Shown in pieces: positions 1 through 6,759 of a DNA stretch of 11,768 nt. A model generated the notes under the pieces. The model was not told the origin of the DNA and made no database searches. It saw only the letters and a list, made by a program, of their open reading frames with translations. The first letter of the stretch is position 1. Each line of letters opens with the position of its first letter. The DNA comes from JAJYVT01 sp027339205 (GTDB lineage Bacteria; Actinomycetota; Acidimicrobiia; Acidimicrobiales; RAAP-2): NCBI GenBank assembly GCA_027339205.1, contig DAHWOV010000016.1:1-11768 (forward strand). The letters run 5' to 3'. The translations under genes and the position numbers were made by a program.

Positions 1-1
1 C

Positions 2-2101
2 CTCTTCGAGCCGATCGCCATCGGGCCGAAGGTGCTCCCGAACCGCTTCTACCAGGTGCCGCACGCCTCGGGCTTCGGCGTCGCGATGCCGAGGTCCCAG
101 GCGGCGTTCCGCGGCATCAAGGCCGAGGGCGGCTGGGGAGGTGTCTGCGTGGAGTACGCCCCCGTTTCGCGGGACTCCGACGAGACCCCGGCGGTGGCGG
201 CAGACTTCTTCGACGAAGACGACGCTGCCGCGCTTCGCCTCACGGTCGAGGCGATCCACGCCCACGGCGCGCTCGCCGGCATCGAGCTGTTCCACGGCGG
301 CGTCGAGGACCTGAACGGCTCTTCCCGCTTACCCTCGATCGCACCCAGCCAGCTCGCCCACGTCGAGATGCCCGGAGCGGTGCCGAAGGAGATGTCCCTC
401 GACGACATCGCCCGGGTGCAATCCGACTGGGCGGAAGCGGCGCGGCGCGCCCGCGACTGCGGCTTCGACATCGTCTACGTCTACGGCGCGCACGGCTATC
501 TGCTGACGCAATTCTTCTCCTCGTTCTTCAACCATCGGGGTGACCGCTACGGCGGGAGCCTCGAGAACAGGGCCCGCTTCTGGCTCGAGACGCTTGCAGC
601 CGTCCGCGACGCCGTGGGCCAGGACTGCGCTGTCGCGACGAGGATCGGGGTCGACTTCCGGGGCGAGCCGGGGATCACCATCGACGAGGCCCTCGAGCTC
701 GTGGCACTCGCAGATCCTCTGGTCGACCTCTTCGACGTCAACACGGGGACCTGGCCACAGGACTCGGGAACCGCTCGCTACTTCCCCGAGGGCCACGGTC
801 GCCCCTGGACCAGCCAGGTACGCCGCGCCACGCGCAAGCCCATCGTGACGGTCGGCCGCTTCAACAACCCGGACCTCATGGCCGACCTCGTGCGCTCCGG
901 CGAGCTCGACATCATCGGCGCCGCGCGCCCAGCGATCGCCGATCCGTTCATGCCCAAGAAGATCGCCGAGGGCCGCATCGAGGACATCCGCGAGTGCACC
1001 GGGTCGAATGTCTGCATCCTGAAGGAGGAGGTGAACCGTCACGTCGGCTGCCTCCAGAACCCGACCGCGGGGGAGGAGTTCCGCCGGGGTTGGCATCCCG
1101 AGGTGGTGCCTCGGTCTTCGGCATGCGACCGATCCGTTCTCGTCGTCGGTGCCGGTCCTGCCGGGATGGAGTGCTCCCTCACGCTCGGGCGCAGAGGACA
1201 TGCGGTCCATCTCGCCGAGGCGGCCCAGGAGCTCGGCGGTCATCTTCGGTGGGTGCGTCGGCTCCCCACCCTGGGAGAGCTCGGCAGGGTCGTCGACTGG
1301 CGAGCCACCCAGCTCGGGAAGCTGGAGAACGTCACGGTCGTCCGTGGGAGCCGGCTCGGAGCCGCTGACGTGCTCGACTACGGCGCCGCGATCGTCATCG
1401 TGGCTACGGGATCGTCGTGGAGCGGTGACGGCCTCCAGCCTCGTACGCACGAGCCGATCCCAGGCGCTGACGCCGCCCTGCCGTTCGTGCTCACCCCCGA
1501 GCAGGTGATGCTCGAGGGCAAGAAGCCCGCGGGCCAAGACGTGGTCGTCTACGACTGCGAGGGTTACCTCGTCGGAGCGGGCATCGCCGAACGTCTCCAC
1601 CTCGACGGCTACGCGGTCACGATCGTCACGCCCTTCGACGTCGTCTCGCCGGTGAGCGACGGGACCCTCGAAGGGCCGTTCCTACGAGCACACCTTCACG
1701 AGCTCGGGATCGGGATGCGGCGCAACGTGGTCGTCCGGTCGGTGTCGCCGGCCGGCATCACCGGTGTCGACGAGTTCGGCGATCCGGTCGAGATCAGGGC
1801 CGGCTCGGTGGTGCTCGCCACCCAGAGGGTCTCGGACTCCCGCCTGTGGGAGGAGCTGTCGGCCGATTCTGCAGCCCTCCTTGACGCGGGGATCGTCGGC
1901 CTTTACCGCATCGGCGACGCGGTCGCCCCGCGCATGACCTCCGAGGCGGTCTTCGACGGGCATCGCCTGGCGATGGAGATCGACTCTGCCAACCCGGCGG
2001 TCGCCCTGCCCGTCGACCGCCGGGAGCAGCGCCAGGACGAGGTCGCGCTCAGAACCTGCGCTGGGTCCCCGAGAGCACGTCGCGCAGGATCTGGCCGATG
2101 A
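2..2101 (+). CDS. Trimethylamine/dimethylamine dehydrogenase-like flavoprotein (old yellow enzyme family plus FAD/NAD-type domain), 5' partial
   Basis: The reading frame is open from base 2, and its first residues (LFEPIAIGPK...NRFYQVPH) match the family's N-terminus, so the true start lies upstream; the GTG at 32 is internal. Counting from that GTG, an FMN TIM barrel (about 1-330) is followed by a nucleotide-binding domain with GAGPAG at 373-378. Family members oxidise methylated amines or reduce enoyl substrates using FMN and a 4Fe-4S cluster. Seen here: the active-site Tyr and His of VYGAH (151, 154) and the Tyr equivalent to Tyr60 (42) are kept. However, the FMN-linking Cys30 of trimethylamine dehydrogenase is Ala (12), the cluster motif reads C322-T-G-S325-N-V-C328 with C340 (second Cys is Ser), Trp264 is Phe, and Trp355 is Glu. 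A substrate other than trimethylamine is therefore likely. The last 16 codons lose GC3 bias and look like run-on into foreign sequence. The family is confident; the substrate is unknown. Confidence 0.9.
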   Translation, partial: LFEPIAIGPKVLPNRFYQVPHASGFGVAMPRSQAAFRGIKAEGGWGGVCVEYAPVSRDSDETPAVAADFFDEDDAAALRLTVEAIHAHGALAGIELFHGGVEDLNGSSRLPSIAPSQLAHVEMPGAVPKEMSLDDIARVQSDWAEAARRARDCGFDIVYVYGAHGYLLTQFFSSFFNHRGDRYGGSLENRARFWLETLAAVRDAVGQDCAVATRIGVDFRGEPGITIDEALELVALADPLVDLFDVNTGTWPQDSGTARYFPEGHGRPWTSQVRRATRKPIVTVGRFNNPDLMADLVRSGELDIIGAARPAIADPFMPKKIAEGRIEDIRECTGSNVCILKEEVNRHVGCLQNPTAGEEFRRGWHPEVVPRSSACDRSVLVVGAGPAGMECSLTLGRRGHAVHLAEAAQELGGHLRWVRRLPTLGELGRVVDWRATQLGKLENVTVVRGSRLGAADVLDYGAAIVIVATGSSWSGDGLQPRTHEPIPGADAALPFVLTPEQVMLEGKKPAGQDVVVYDCEGYLVGAGIAERLHLDGYAVTIVTPFDVVSPVSDGTLEGPFLRAHLHELGIGMRRNVVVRSVSPAGITGVDEFGDPVEIRAGSVVLATQRVSDSRLWEELSADSAALLDAGIVGLYRIGDAVAPRMTSEAVFDGHRLAMEIDSANPAVALPVDRREQRQDEVALRTCAGSPRARRAGSGR

Positions 2102-2120
2102 GGTCGATCTCCTCGTGGCC
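2049..2120 (-). pseudogene. Possible C-terminal remnant of an unidentified convergent gene
   Basis: Read on the minus strand, this stretch gives GHEEIDLIGQILRDVLSG followed by TQRRF and a TGA at 2049-2051. All 23 sense codons end in G or C, the bias of real genes in this window. The overlapping plus-strand tail of the dehydrogenase frame has only 7 of 16 codons ending in G or C here. The peptide looks like an amphipathic C-terminal helix, but I cannot name the family. Further upstream on the minus strand the frame loses its coding look, because plus-strand remnants of another gene begin at about 2132. I read it as the surviving 3' end of a gene that once converged on the dehydrogenase. The short length keeps confidence low. 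Confidence 0.35.
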
Positions 2121-2131
2121 GCCCGTTGCAC

Positions 2132-2665
2132 ACCTTGACGATCTGGCTGCTCTCCCAGGGCGAGATCGCCGGCGAGCCTGAGAATCTACAAGCTCGCACT
2201 ACGAGTGGACCCGTTCGCAGCTGCCGGGCGTACCCGACGTCGGGCCCCACCCGTGCGGAGCACGTGGCTCGTCTCTGCGGAGGTGGCTTCCCCTTGGTCC
2301 GGCAGCGGCAGCTCTTACGAGAGTTGCTGGGAGGGCTCGCCGGGCGCACTGGTCAGGTGCTGAACCTGTCGGCCGCTGGCGAGGGGCTGGGCACCTCTCG
2401 CAGGACCCTCGAGGATCACCCCCGGCTGCTCGAGGACCTGTTTCTCATCGAACGACGGCCAGCGTGGGACAAGACGCTTTGTGCTCGCACGGTTGCCGCC
2501 TCCAAGGTCCAGGTCATCGACTCCGGCCTCGCTGCTCGACTGCTGCGAGTCAGCCCGGACAAGCTCGCCGGCCTGGATCCCACCACGCTGACCGAGCTCG
2601 GGAACCTGCTGGGGACGCTTCGAAGCATCCTCGACGACCGGTTCATTGCGGGCGTCGCCACGCTG
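2132..2665 (+). pseudogene. Relic of a DUF4143-type ATP-binding protein, missing its ATPase domain and internal segments
   Basis: One plus-strand frame carries recognisable pieces of the AAA-type ATPases that end in a DUF4143 domain. In order they are: LLSQGEIAGEPE (family LWSQGEI.G.P.), TRAEHVARLCGGGFPLV, then LAGRTGQVLNLSAAGEGLG with LLEDLFLIERRPAW and KVQVIDSGLAARLL, then LTELGNLLGT. Finally LDDRFIAGV corresponds to the family's far C-terminus. From memory of the family, roughly 30 residues are missing after GGFPLV and roughly 70 after LLGT. The whole N-terminal P-loop ATPase half is also absent. No convincing start codon or ribosome site is seen, and the frame then runs on into the wrong frame of the next gene. 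Intact members are often mobile, toxin-like or orphan genes. This copy is almost certainly non-functional. Confidence 0.75.
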
Positions 2666-2697
2666 CGTGCGCCGCCCCGGCGAGCCACACTGGTCCG

Positions 2698-3948
2698 GTG
2701 GAAACGACCACGCAATGGACGTCCGCCTTGGCTCGCTATGCCGAACGGCTGCACGTCAGAGCAGGCAGCGGCCACCACGTGGTCTCGCCGCTCGGCGCGT
2801 GGACGGTCCTCGCGTTGTGCGTGCCTGCCGCCGGGGATGATCGGGCACGAGACACGCTCGGCCGGGCTCTCGGGGCCGACCCCGACGCGTCGTTCGAGCT
2901 GGCGTCGATGCTGCTCAGCGAGCCGCATCCGCTCGTCGCCGCGGCGGCCGGAGTGTGGCTTGCCGCGGGCGCCGAGACGCCGCGGTCCAGGGTCTGGCGA
3001 GAGGCGCTTCCCGGAGTGGTCGCAACGGGGGACCTGCCCACTCAGGCCGCGCTCGACGCCTGGGCGGCGCAGCACACGCTCGGGCTGATCGAGCGCTTCC
3101 CGATCGAGCTCACACCCGCGATGCTCTGCGTGCTCGCGAGCGCGCTCGCCACCAAGGTGTCCTGGGAGGTCCCCTTGGAGGTGGTCGACGCGGCGGAGCT
3201 CGGGCCGAGCAGATGGACTCGAGCGGTGCGCTCGGTCCTCCGGTCTCCGGACCTGCGTCACCGTCAGTTCCTCGCTGCGAGCGAGCGCGCCGGCACCGTC
3301 TGCGTGCACCTCGCCCGGGCACGAGGGGGTCTCCTCGTCGGCTCGGTGATCGCCGCCGAGGAGGACCGCCCCTTTGGCGACGTGCTGGCGGCGGCCGAGG
3401 AGATCGTGACGAGAGAAGCGGCCGAGCGCGGGAGCGTCCCCCGTGTCTCCCTCTTCGACCTGGCGGTGGGGGACGGCCCCGTGTGGTCGATCCAAGAGGA
3501 GCCCGTGCAAGTCGCGGGGTTGGACGGAAGAGAAGAGCGCGTCGTCTCGGTCCTTCCGGCTTGGCGAGCGACAACCAAGCTGGAGCTCGCCGGTGACGAG
3601 CAGCTCGGATACGACCTCGGATTCGACGACGCAGCACGAGTGATCGCGTCCGCACTCGAGCTTCGCCGCTTCGCCTACGAGGCGCGCCAGGTGTGCATGG
3701 CTCGCTACAGCGCCGTCGGCTTCGAGGCGGCGGCAGTCACGGCCCTGGGCGTGCGGGCCTCCGCCATGACGCACCGGCCCGGGCTGTTGCGGACCGCCAC
3801 CGTGCGCTTCGCGCATCCCTACGCGGTGGTTGCGGCTGCCTTCGACGACGGGGAGCCGAGCGGCGCTGGCGCTCGGTCGCCATGGCACGGCCTGCCTGTC
3901 TTCTCGGCGTGGGTGACCGAGCCGAGCGAGGCGGAGGCGCCCCGCTGA
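2698..3948 (+). CDS. Divergent serpin-like protein
   Basis: The product has 416 residues, normal for a serpin, if GTG 2698 is the start. Upstream in-frame sequence has no coding counterpart and overlaps the neighbouring relic, so earlier starts are unlikely; no clear Shine-Dalgarno is visible. Seen: VVSPLGAW near 28-35 (serpin FSPLSI region), LASALATKVSWEVPL around 147-160 (family NAIYFKGKWE.PF), a hinge-like GFEAAAVTA at 341-349 (family GTEAAAATA), and FAHPY at 371-375 (family F.ADHPF). Serpins are suicide inhibitors of serine or cysteine proteases; the reactive loop inserts into sheet A. If G341 is P15, P1 falls near residue 355, in RASAM. P14 is Phe rather than Thr/Ser, and the acidic P17-P16 residues are missing, so inhibitory activity is doubtful. 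No signal peptide is seen, which suggests a cytoplasmic location. It stands alone on its strand, converging on the hydrolase downstream. The fold is fairly sure; the function is not. Confidence 0.72.
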   Translation: METTTQWTSALARYAERLHVRAGSGHHVVSPLGAWTVLALCVPAAGDDRARDTLGRALGADPDASFELASMLLSEPHPLVAAAAGVWLAAGAETPRSRVWREALPGVVATGDLPTQAALDAWAAQHTLGLIERFPIELTPAMLCVLASALATKVSWEVPLEVVDAAELGPSRWTRAVRSVLRSPDLRHRQFLAASERAGTVCVHLARARGGLLVGSVIAAEEDRPFGDVLAAAEEIVTREAAERGSVPRVSLFDLAVGDGPVWSIQEEPVQVAGLDGREERVVSVLPAWRATTKLELAGDEQLGYDLGFDDAARVIASALELRRFAYEARQVCMARYSAVGFEAAAVTALGVRASAMTHRPGLLRTATVRFAHPYAVVAAAFDDGEPSGAGARSPWHGLPVFSAWVTEPSEAEAPR

Positions 3949-4029
3949 GGACGGTCGCTGCGCGTGAGGGGAGGATCGCTGCGTTAGGCCCAGGCTGCGG
4001 CCGGCAGTCGGCGCGCGCGGGGCACCAAG

Positions 4030-4578
4030 TCAGCGAGGGGCGAACGGCGCGCCGTGCCCGGGGACGATCAAGGCCGGCCGAAGCGAGAGGAGCTTCTCGC
4101 GCGAGTCCTCGAGCAACGCTTGGTCGGCGGCGAGTGGGTCCACGTCGGGCCCATCTGCCGACCACCACAAGTGGGTGCATGCGACGAGTCCGCCGCCGGT
4201 CTCGACGAGGGTGCTGATGTCCTCGGCGGTGTGGCCGGGCGTCCCCATGAGCCGGACCGAAGGAGAGAGGGACCATCCGTCGGCGACGCGTTCCTCCCAG
4301 ACGTCGTCCTTGTAGACCGCCCAGTGGTCGTGGAACCGGGCGTTCTCGAAGAGCGCCGCGTTCAGCGTGTGGTCGGGGTGGTGGTGGCTGAACACGACGT
4401 CGGTGACGTCTCTCGCTCGGGTGGCCAGCTCCTCCAGCCGTGCCAGCAGCGCGCGTCGGTCGGCGACCATGCCGGGGTCCACGACGATGGTCGCGTCGGC
4501 GTCACGAACGAGCGTGATCGTGCTCGCGACCCGTTCGTCGGCGTAGCCGGTGGACAGGATGTCGATGCGGGCGGTCAA
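4030..4578 (-). CDS. MBL-fold (metallo-beta-lactamase-like) metallohydrolase, MBLAC1-like
   Basis: The 182-residue protein has the fold's metal motif H65-x-H67-x-D69-H70 (inside SHHHPDHT), then GTPGH (H116) and a C-terminal VPGHG (H175). This is the compact single-domain type that includes MBLAC1-like and glyoxalase-II-like hydrolases; the substrate cannot be told from sequence. At the position where many relatives have the bridging Asp of a GD motif, this protein reads CTHLWW (H136). From memory, some actinobacterial relatives share this. The start is TTG at 4578, chosen because a perfect AGGAGG lies seven bases upstream and no better start is in frame. It is transcribed away from the PRC-barrel gene, so the two share a divergent control region, and it converges on the serpin-like gene. 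Confidence 0.85.
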   Translation of the reverse strand: MTARIDILSTGYADERVASTITLVRDADATIVVDPGMVADRRALLARLEELATRARDVTDVVFSHHHPDHTLNAALFENARFHDHWAVYKDDVWEERVADGWSLSPSVRLMGTPGHTAEDISTLVETGGGLVACTHLWWSADGPDVDPLAADQALLEDSREKLLSLRPALIVPGHGAPFAPR

Positions 4579-4585
4579 CAGACGG

Positions 4586-4591
4586 CCTCCT
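4586..4591 (-). promoter_or_regulatory. Ribosome binding site of the MBL-fold hydrolase
   Basis: The minus strand reads AGGAGG seven bases before the TTG at 4578. This full anti-Shine-Dalgarno match decides in favour of the unusual TTG start. Confidence 0.8.
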
Positions 4592-4883
4592 CTCCGCTTT
4601 GGTTCTCCTCTGGCCGGTCCCTTTGGCCGGTCCCCTTGTCGGGCTTGCGCATACTCGCACGATTCGAGCGGAAACCACCCTCGAAAACACCCGAGTCAAG
4701 ACGAACGCGTGCCCTCGCCGCCGTGGTTTCGGCCTCGACCCGAGGGCCGGCGGCGTGGTTCGTGCATGGGACGGTCACCCCTCGGGGACCGTCGCACCGA
4801 CCGGTAGGATCGCAACAGGGAGACAGCCAGTGTCTCGAACAGGTTCATCTGCTGGGCGACGAGAGCGGTTCTTGGGCACAGCC
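4592..4883. promoter_or_regulatory. Divergent intergenic control region between the MBL hydrolase and the PRC-barrel gene
   Basis: No gene is supported in this region; the short frames in it lack coding bias. It should carry promoters for both flanking genes. Seen: an 11-base direct repeat TGGCCGGTCCC at 4611-4621 and 4624-4634; a small inverted repeat CTCG-n7-CGAG at 4654-4668; and an interrupted inverted repeat at 4771-4792 (ACGGT ... CCCC/GGGG ... ACCGT). A possible -10 box TAGGAT lies at 4805-4810 for the plus-strand gene, with no convincing -35. The repeats could be operators, but none matches a regulator site that I recognise. Confidence 0.4.
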
Positions 4884-4889
4884 AGGAGG
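4884..4889 (+). promoter_or_regulatory. Ribosome binding site of the PRC-barrel gene
   Basis: AGGAGG lies five bases before the ATG at 4895 and fixes that start. Confidence 0.85.
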
Positions 4890-4894
4890 TTCAC

Positions 4895-5269
4895 ATGACC
4901 GATGATTCAAGCCAGGCCAACTGGAACGTCAGCCAATGGCACGGGAAGATGCTCCTCGACCGGAACGGTGAGAAGATAGGGAAGCTCGAAGACGTCTATG
5001 TGGACGTGGAGACCGACGAACCCCAGTTCGGCACGGTGAAGGAGGGCTTTGTCAGCCGTCATCTGACGTTCGTGCCGCTCGCAGGGCTGCAGATCGGTCC
5101 CGAGTCCTTGCAGGTGAGCGTCACCAAAGACCAGGTGAAGTCTGCTCCGGATATCGCGCTCCACGGCGAAGAGCTGTCCCAAGCTGATGAGTCCAAGCTC
5201 TATCACCACTTCGAAATGAACTACACCCCAATCGCCACGGAGAGCGGCCGCCGTCTCGCTCGGCGCTGA
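4895..5269 (+). CDS. PRC-barrel domain protein
   Basis: The 124-residue product has a PRC-barrel pattern from about residue 14 to 82: WHGKMLLDRNGEKIGKLEDV, a Phe-Gly-Thr-Val strand, then HLTFVPLAG and a Val-Thr-Lys-Asp-Gln-Val strand. PRC barrels are small beta domains found in photosynthetic reaction centre H subunits, in RimM and in many stress or surface-associated actinobacterial proteins; free-standing ones have no settled function. The C-terminal part (about 95-124) is polar and ends in Arg-Arg. No signal peptide or membrane segment is seen, so it is probably cytoplasmic. Strong Shine-Dalgarno, ATG start. It looks monocistronic, with a 203-base gap before the next plus-strand gene. Domain call is confident; role is unknown. 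Confidence 0.9.
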   Translation: MTDDSSQANWNVSQWHGKMLLDRNGEKIGKLEDVYVDVETDEPQFGTVKEGFVSRHLTFVPLAGLQIGPESLQVSVTKDQVKSAPDIALHGEELSQADESKLYHHFEMNYTPIATESGRRLARR

Positions 5270-5350
5270 CGGCTTGTCCGCCCGCGATGCGACAGGCACT
5301 CGCTCGCCACATCGTGATTCATGAGGCAGAGCTGAGATCCTGAGGAGGCG

Positions 5351-5407
5351 AGCCCCGGGGCTGTGACGCGTCGGCGGGAGACGCCTCGGCGCTTCGCGAG
5401 CTCTCGC
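5351..5407. repeat. Cluster of short palindromes between the PRC-barrel gene and the lipoprotein gene
   Basis: The 203-base gap holds a perfect 12-base palindrome AGCCCCGGGGCT at 5351-5362, a GCGTC/GACGC inverted repeat just after it, and GCGAG-CT-CTCGC at 5396-5407. They could form a terminator-like or operator structure, but there is no T-run. At this GC content short palindromes also occur by chance. Confidence 0.25.
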
Positions 5408-5472
5408 CGCGGTCGCGGCCCGGCGGCCTCGGGCGCCGTGACCTGGCTGGCGCGTCCACGTAATCTCCGCCA

Positions 5473-6663
5473 GTGCTCCAGGTCCCGCACGCTCGGGCGG
5501 CTCTCGCCGGAGTGGCCGTCGCCACGCTCTCGGTCCTTCTCGCGGCGTGCGGGGGAGGGACCGCCGCCACGAAGGGCTCGTCGGGATCCCACGCGCCCCG
5601 GACGGCCTCTTCGCGCCCCGGCGCCTCGGGTGCGGGGTCGGGTGCGGGGTCGAGGTCAGGGTCCTCGAAGGGATCGAAGGCCGGATCGAAGGCCGGATCT
5701 GCGACACGGTCGACGAGCCCGCCCCGGTCGACCACGACCTCCCCGACCTCCCCGACCTCCCCGACCTCCACGACCTCCCCACCCGGCCTCCCCGCCCCGG
5801 CGACGCTGGCGCAGTTCCCGACAGCGCCGGCACTGAGCGGCGGCGGCGTGTGGGCTCCCGCAGGCCGGCCCGTCGACGGCCAGCCGGCGGTCTTCGAGAC
5901 CTCCCTCGTGCCGCCCGGGGGGTCCCAGGCCGCCGGGATCGCGTGGATGGACACGCGGCTCCTCGCCGCCCGGCTCTACTCGGGATCCCTCAGCCCGGGT
6001 GGCGGACCGTACACGTACACCGCGCCGGTCGAGCCCGCGCAGGCGACGTCGCTCGTCGCCGCCTTCAACGGCGGGTTCAAGATGGCGACAGCGAGGGGTG
6101 GGTACTACACGACAGGGAGGACCGTGGTGCCCCTCGTCGACGGCGCCGCCTCGCTCGTCATCTACGCCGACGGGTCTGTGACGGTCGGCACGTGGGGCGC
6201 GACAGTGACGATGACCCCCGACGTGGTCAGCGTGCGACAGAACCTGGTCCCCCTCGTCGAAGGCGGCCAGCCGACGCCGCAGGCGTCGAGCCCGGACTGG
6301 ATGTCGTGGGGGGCAACGTGCGGGGTCAGCACCTGCACAGGCCCCGGCATCGAGAACCAGTGGCGCTCAGGCGTGGGGGTGACCGCCGACGGCGCGCTCG
6401 TCTACGTGACCGGGCCGGCATTGTCGCCGCTCGAGCTCGCGGACCTGCTCGTGCGTGCGGGTGTGGAGAAGGGCATGCAGCTCGACATCAACCCGTACTG
6501 GACCGTCTTCGTCACCTACGACCCGGCCACACCCCACGGGGCAGCCGCGCCGACAGACGGCAGCAAGCTCGTGGCGTCGACCGAGCAGGGCCCGGCGACC
6601 TTCTTTGAGCCCTGGTGGGCAAGGGACTTCATCACGATGTCGGCGAGGCCCGCCGGCGGCTGA
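5473..6663 (+). CDS. Lipoprotein with phosphodiester glycosidase (NAGPA/DUF2233-type) domain
   Basis: The 396-residue protein starts with a lipoprotein signal: basic residues at 6-8, a hydrophobic stretch 9-25 and a lipobox LAAC with Cys26, so it should be exported and anchored outside. A Ser/Gly/Lys- then Thr/Ser/Pro-rich linker spans about 27-115. The catalytic-type domain follows (about 120-390), with FNGGF at 198-202 and GMQLDINPYW from 334, the layout of phosphodiester glycosidases. NAGPA removes N-acetylglucosamine from phosphodiesters in animals; bacterial members probably act on surface glycans or exopolysaccharide phosphodiesters. The substrate here is unknown. Two Cys (in TCGVSTC) may form a disulfide. 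The GTG at 5473 is the only workable start, because an in-frame TAA sits at 5461-5463. No Shine-Dalgarno precedes it, so translation may be weak or leaderless. Confidence 0.82.
   Translation: MLQVPHARAALAGVAVATLSVLLAACGGGTAATKGSSGSHAPRTASSRPGASGAGSGAGSRSGSSKGSKAGSKAGSATRSTSPPRSTTTSPTSPTSPTSTTSPPGLPAPATLAQFPTAPALSGGGVWAPAGRPVDGQPAVFETSLVPPGGSQAAGIAWMDTRLLAARLYSGSLSPGGGPYTYTAPVEPAQATSLVAAFNGGFKMATARGGYYTTGRTVVPLVDGAASLVIYADGSVTVGTWGATVTMTPDVVSVRQNLVPLVEGGQPTPQASSPDWMSWGATCGVSTCTGPGIENQWRSGVGVTADGALVYVTGPALSPLELADLLVRAGVEKGMQLDINPYWTVFVTYDPATPHGAAAPTDGSKLVASTEQGPATFFEPWWARDFITMSARPAGG
5671..5778 (+). repeat. In-frame short tandem repeats encoding the lipoprotein linker
   Basis: Two 12-base units GGATCGAAGGCC at 5671-5694 encode Gly-Ser-Lys-Ala repeats. 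Five 9-base units (consensus CCGACCTCC) at 5734-5778 encode Thr-Ser-Pro-like repeats. Both keep the reading frame, so slippage would only lengthen or shorten the linker. Confidence 0.85.
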
Positions 6664-6733
6664 GGACGCCCTCGAGCAGGCGCCAGGCCCCCGTCCCCAG
6701 GGCGAGCCACCGGCACCTTCGAGTAGGCGCCAT

Positions 6734-6758
6734 CCCCGCCCCCCGCCCCCCGCAGCCC
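6734..6758 (-). other. G-quadruplex-type motif just after the permease stop codon
   Basis: On the minus strand four G-runs (3, 6, 6 and 4 Gs) are separated by loops of 4, 1 and 1 bases, which meets the standard quadruplex pattern. It begins one base after the TAG of the permease gene, in the gap between two convergent genes, and could act in 3'-end formation. Chance occurrence at this GC content is possible. Confidence 0.4.
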
Positions 6759-6759
6759 G

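Noticed and set aside
329..1600. Minus-strand frame of 423 codons opposite the dehydrogenase
   Set aside because: It is a shadow of a strongly recognised flavoprotein; the translation is low-complexity and matches nothing I know.
2126..3088. A single intact gene covering the DUF4143 relic and beyond
   Set aside because: After about 2665 the frame is a shadow of the serpin-like gene, and family segments are missing before that.
2416..3888. Minus-strand frame of 490 codons opposite the serpin-like gene
   Set aside because: The plus frame has serpin landmarks and the expected length. The minus product is Arg/Gly/His-rich with no motif.
6672..6732. 13/14-base direct repeat TCGAG(C/T)AGGCGCCA at 6672-6685 and 6719-6732 as possible attachment sites
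   Set aside because: It is short, closely spaced and has no integrase or mobile gene nearby; it is likely chance or local duplication.
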